From: Flammula alnicola
Taxonomy: Eukaryota; Basidiomycota; Agaricomycetes; Agaricales; Strophariaceae
Direction: 5' to 3'
Length of the DNA: 64,000 nt
Assembly: GCA_015499995.1 (NCBI GenBank)
Contig: JADNRV010000014.1
Location: 124,001 to 188,000, forward strand
A model generated the notes under the pieces. It was given only the letters and a program-made list of their open reading frames with translations. It had not been told where the DNA came from and did no database searches. Below, one piece after another: positions 59,808 to 64,000 of the stretch (the first letter of the stretch is position 1; each line of letters starts with the position of its first letter). The position numbers and the translations under genes were made by a program.

Positions 59808-61449
59808 TTACTTGGCAGAAGAGACAGGAGGTGGGGTAAGCCCCGGAGCGGAAAAATAGGGTATCGCAAACGCTGCAGCGAGCACCAGAGTGGCTATAGC
59901 CACTGCTGGGAAGTAAGACGAGAAAGACGAAGAGGTGCGCGGTCCAGAGGTAGCGCGTTTATTGGTGGACGCCAATTTGGATTGATTTTGGATGTAGGAG
60001 GAAGAGTAGACGGGGGTTGATGGGATAAGGTGAACGTACCCTATGGATTTGAAGCCGTGGATGCTACACGTAGACGTCAGTATTGAGCTTCGTGGAAGAT
60101 GTCATGCAGAGATAATACTGACTAGTATCCTTCGATGTTGCGCTTGATTTCTTCTTCCCTGCCGAGAGGAACACCGACGAGAGAGAAGACGACCTTGGTC
60201 GACTCAGATGACTGGTCGAGTGTGGTTGTGAGAGTCGCTTCGTGTCCTGGAGAGAAAAATCATCTGAGCAACTAGAATCAAATACGAGGTGCAAAAGTAT
60301 TACCTGAAGGCCACGTTGGGCTCTGAAGCGCCCAGGTCTGTACAATCTCTTTCTGTGGTGTAAGAGAATGTATTTGCCCTTCACCCCACCACCAAAGAGC
60401 GAATATTCAGTCCCGGGTTGACCTTGCGACTGAAGCAGAAACGAATAAGTTAGAAATTCACCAGTTCATGGGCGAGTATAATTACTTGAGCAGGAGCACG
60501 AGTCCACGCTGGAATCCGTTTCTCGTCCGTTAGGAGGGAGAACAAATCTCAGCAGAAGCTCGGAAATCAGCCTCAACCACGACGGTCGTGACGTTCACTT
60601 TCTTCGCCTCTGGTGCTTTCGGTTTAGATGGAACTGCAGACGACGAAGACGACGAAGCAACAGGGGCTGGTGTCGGCGTAACATTGGCATTCGAAGGTGC
60701 AGCAGATCGGCTGGGATCAGCGCTGACAGTCAAATCTTTGCCGTGCGTGTCGATGATGGCACTAGGGAACGTGGCTAACTTCGCCTCCAAGGCAGTTGAC
60801 AGGCGGGTGCGAGCGAGCGCGAACAAGGCGTTAACTTCTGGCGAGGCATCCGTGAGGAGAGTCCAGTTGTACTAGTCAAGACAGATTGTCAGACAAAATT
60901 TGACAACGAAACTGCGGCTTGCAGACAATGATGGTGAGACGCGAATACTTACAACAAATTCAGACAGGCCGTCGCAGAGGATTTCATGCGAAACCTCCGG
61001 GATGGTCAGCGTGCCTTTCACTTCCGAGCCGTCACTCGCTGTTCCTTCCCATTTCAAAACAATCTTGCAATCGAAGATCGTAATCAGCCTAAAGAACAGC
61101 CACACAATATAGATTAGCATGAGTTTCGATGGCTGAATCGATATAACATTGCAATAATAACGAGCAGAAATACGAGGACCGGAAAAAATGACTGGCTGAC
61201 ATGACACGACATTGGAAGGAGGCTAATGGAAAGGAGATATACTAAATGTCAATTTCACGTACTTTGATTTTCTCTGCCCAAGCTCGATATCTCCATCCAC
61301 TTCTGTCACTGAGAAATGGAGACAACCTCGCCCTCGTTGTCTCCAGTAACACTGATGGTCGGCAGCTCGCGTTCGAACCATTCCGTGCCCCAGCGTGTGA
61401 TATTCTTGTTCTTCCAATGCCAGTTCGCGGTCGAGGGTGGGAGAGCCAT
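59808..61449 (-). CDS. AHA1: Activator of Hsp90 ATPase (Aha1) with a C-terminal hydrophobic tail
   Basis: Exons 61263-61449, 60953-61088, 60486-60871, 60304-60429, 60123-60246 and 59808-60063, plus three single-base additions, give 405 aa. Aha1 binds Hsp90 through its N-terminal domain and stimulates ATP hydrolysis. The N-terminal half reads NITRWGTEWFERELP, VDGDIELGQRKSK, LITIFDCKIVLKWEG and LTIPEVSHE, then an Ala/Pro/Ser linker. The C-terminal AHSA1-like half includes EKRIPAWTRAPAQ and KEIVQTWALQSPTWPSGHEA (W and S positions conserved), and ends IKRNIEGYYIHGFKSIG. About 60 extra residues follow, with a 20-residue hydrophobic helix (YFPAVAIATLVLAAAFAIPY) just before the end, an unusual addition. 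Breaks lie near 61311 (tct/cag), 60546 (gag/att) and 60364; each is fixed by adding one base. Confidence 0.88.
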
Positions 61450-64000
61450 GACTGAGCGTCGAAAGACTAAAGATCTGGAGATGGATTAGATGCAAGAAAG
61501 GAAGAGAGCGCTAGAGTTATGTGTTCGGCGCAGACGGCTTACGCATATTGCAATTATTTATTTGCTCCCGTTGCTTGTCCTCTTCTATGATGTTCTAGGT
61601 CTTTCTCATGCTTTCACTCAGGCCAATATTTGCCAAGTCCTACCACGTCCATTATGTGCGCTCTCAAGCCGTTCATTAAGCCATTTATTGCGGTTTGGTA
61701 AGAGAAGTTGGACTGAACACGAGGTATGGAGAGGATAGGATGGCGACACCCATTTTGAAGCAATCATCAAATTCTCATCCTTGTCAAGGACTTCATTGAG
61801 GCTTATTTCAAGACAACAAGGTGCGGTCTAAATGCTTTGAAAGATTTTTACCCCACCTCATGGATTTATGATGGCACCGTTCATGTTGTGAAATTTAGAG
61901 TTGGAACTAGGCGCACCCTTGAATCTGTCGCTTCATTGCCATGGACATTCAGTGATTCGCAGCCTCACCTTGCAATTGTTCTGGAATTGTTCTGACCCAG
62001 GCTCTTCCCTCATAATTCCGTGCTTCCGCCTGCGCAATTCTCAGCGTTCATCTCCCTAAACGCACCGGCGTGCCTGCCGTTTGCCTCGTTGTGGGAAACG
62101 ACCATGAAAGCAAGCAATTAGCTGCAATTAGGGGTTTCGGCATTGACTATGTTCAATAATTAAGACCACTCTCATCTGGGTGGGGAATGTTGGTGAGTCT
62201 GATCTTCGTTATCTCGTAATCCGCGGAAGACCGCTCAATAAATATATTCCTCGCAGCTCAACTTCAAGCTGTAGATGAAACATGCGCCCAGATAACTGTA
62301 TATTGTGGTGGGCAGGCTCGCAGACAACTCGGCCTACATTTCTTACACCAAATCCTGCATTACCCAACATATCGGAGTCGTGTGTACGCCAGTGTCGCCG
62401 GATGAGTTGCTCGGTCAGGCATAGACGAACTTGAAGATCTGACGGCATCGGCTCCGAATCCCGTCACTCTCAGTGTTCCGCAAGATTATGACATCCTTTT
62501 GGCCTCAGTTGCACCTCCTAAGTGGCGGCGTTCACTCTGAAATCCTTTGATTCTTTGTAGATGCCATTTTCGCCACCGACAGCAGCATAGTACAATAAGT
62601 CGACGCCGGTCATCGATGGTGATAATCGCCAAGTTGAGCATTAAGTGGATATCTAAGGTAGTACGTATTCATGCTGGTCAACGGATCTACAACTTGTATT
62701 CTTATGGCAACCCCACTGACCTGTGATAATCTAGCTCCGGCCAATTTCGTGGAGAAGAATGGACGGCTTTCATACCAATTTCGGTCGAGCTTTTTGTTCT
62801 GAAATTCTCATCCACTAAACCTCCATGATATTAAATATCCCAAAATTCAATGTCTTCCTGATGTATCTCCTTCAGGGTCGGAAACAATGGCGATTGAAGC
62901 TCCAACATGACTCAGAGTCAATGTTCGAGTCCAAATTATATCCGCGACGCGGTCCAAAGAACAAAAGCTGGTTTCTATGGGCGGCCTGATCCGATGGTAG
63001 GTGCACTAATATTAAGCTTTTCACGATGACCTCACTCATTTGCAACTTTTAAATTATTGTTTGCAGGTCTGTAGACAAAAAACACTTTAGTCTCCATTCC
63101 AAAAACCCTACGGCCCGTCGACCCGAAACGGCAATAGATATTTGTGCGGTGTGCCGCTTTCACTGGAACTGAGAACTTGGCGCCTAACTTTGCCTGATTA
63201 TCGCTGGTGTGTCCTGTTTTATCGGGAATTAGCCGTGTTACGTTACGCCACATGATTATGGGCTCCTTGATTGGGTTGCCCAAATTCATGTCATAGCGGT
63301 GTCAAACATACTACACCGTCATTTGGGTCACGGGTTGATGGCAGCTGGATCAATTTCCTGATCTGGGGCTGATTGATTAGCATGTCAGGGCGTGGCAGTC
63401 AGGTTCAGCACAGCTGCGCGACGCCAGCTGCCCACCAGCTGTGGAGAATCTGGCCACAATGTTCCGTTTTGAGGTGTCCACTAGATGTAGCTACCTTTTT
63501 GATATCTGAGTGAAATGGCATTCAAAAGTTTGAAAAAAAAGTTCAACACTCATTAGAATTCTAAATGGTACCCTTTCCCACCACTGTTATTGCCGTCAGG
63601 AAGCTTTGTGGCTCGTCATTGGCAATGGGTCTGTGCGCATGCGTGAGTTGATTTCTCGCGCAAGTCCGTTCAAACTCAGACAAACTCCGCAAAATGAATC
63701 CACTTCGCTTCCTTCGCTTCCTGCCCTTTCTCTCTTCAACTCCCTCCCAACTCTGTGTCATTGCTCTGCGCAATGCGCCCTCCCTCTTTTCTTATAATAT
63801 ACTGACATTCTTCTATGTTGCAGCTACCACCATCCTTGTGTCCTTTCTGCCTGCGGGTCCCCTGGTACATCTCCCTTGTGACGCTCGGTACTTGGTGCTT
63901 ACTTGGCTTGGGGCTCGGTTCTAGGTCCTCCTCCCTCAGGCTTGGGTCTCCTCTGTGCTTGGGTCCGTCTTAGCTTCTGGGAAGACCGTTCATCCTACTC
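61450..64000. other. Right end of the window, no gene supported
   Basis: This is the Aha1 promoter, then about 2.3 kb with only short frames (for example 61490-61738 and 63694-63924 on plus; 63032-63289 on minus). The stretch after 63690 is C/T-rich with CTTGGG and CTTCC repeats and may lead into a repeat outside the window. Confidence 0.4.

Overview
The window comes from a filamentous basidiomycete nuclear genome, most likely an Agaricomycete. The genes are cut by many short (about 50-70 nt) GT-AG introns and sit on both strands without operons. They include families typical of fungi: an ERMES subunit (MDM12), a Mrp51-type mitoribosomal protein, a Cdc10-type septin, a Zn2Cys6 regulator and a Dnf-type flippase. 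Mushroom-type proteins with Pro/Ser-rich or single-pass membrane architecture are also present. The species cannot be named from the sequence.

Layout. 0-12 kb: the 3' end of ELP3 (+), MDM12 (-), a GDA1/CD39 apyrase of the Golgi YND1 type (-), a two-PWWP-like chromatin protein (-) and a Pro-rich protein (-). 12-20.5 kb: a secreted or GPI-type surface protein (-), a divergent F-box-like protein (+) and a Zn2Cys6 transcription factor (-); all three carry many single-base reading-frame breaks. 20.4-29.4 kb: about 9 kb with no recognisable gene. 29.4-36 kb: a Cdc4-type F-box/WD40 protein (+), a PPIL1-type cyclophilin (-) and a D-aminoacyl-tRNA deacylase (+). 38.7-44.4 kb: a 10-exon MFS transporter (-), GMF/cofilin-family protein (+) and Mrp51 (-). 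47.8-61.5 kb: a single-pass membrane protein (-), a Dnf1/2-type P4-ATPase (-), septin CDC10 (-) and an Aha1 Hsp90 co-chaperone with an unusual hydrophobic tail (-). The last 2.5 kb shows no gene.

The genes are housekeeping functions in secretion and membrane traffic, mitochondria, translation quality, protein folding and degradation, and cytoskeleton. They do not form an obvious pathway cluster. Exon boundaries below were worked out by eye from splice sites, frame and family motifs. In most cleanly spliced genes the exon lengths sum to a multiple of three.

The most important cross-cutting observation is about sequence quality. Roughly twenty apparent frameshifts, including ones in conserved genes (Aha1 three times, the flippase once), all have the sign of one missing base. 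Many lie at or beside short homopolymers. This points to consensus deletions rather than gene death, and the 12-29 kb stretch is probably under-annotated because of it. I found no convincing new multi-gene system. The most interesting biology is the Aha1 tail anchor, the double PWWP-like protein, the paired TCACGTG sites in a bidirectional promoter, a GC-AG intron, and an exon made of the start codon alone.
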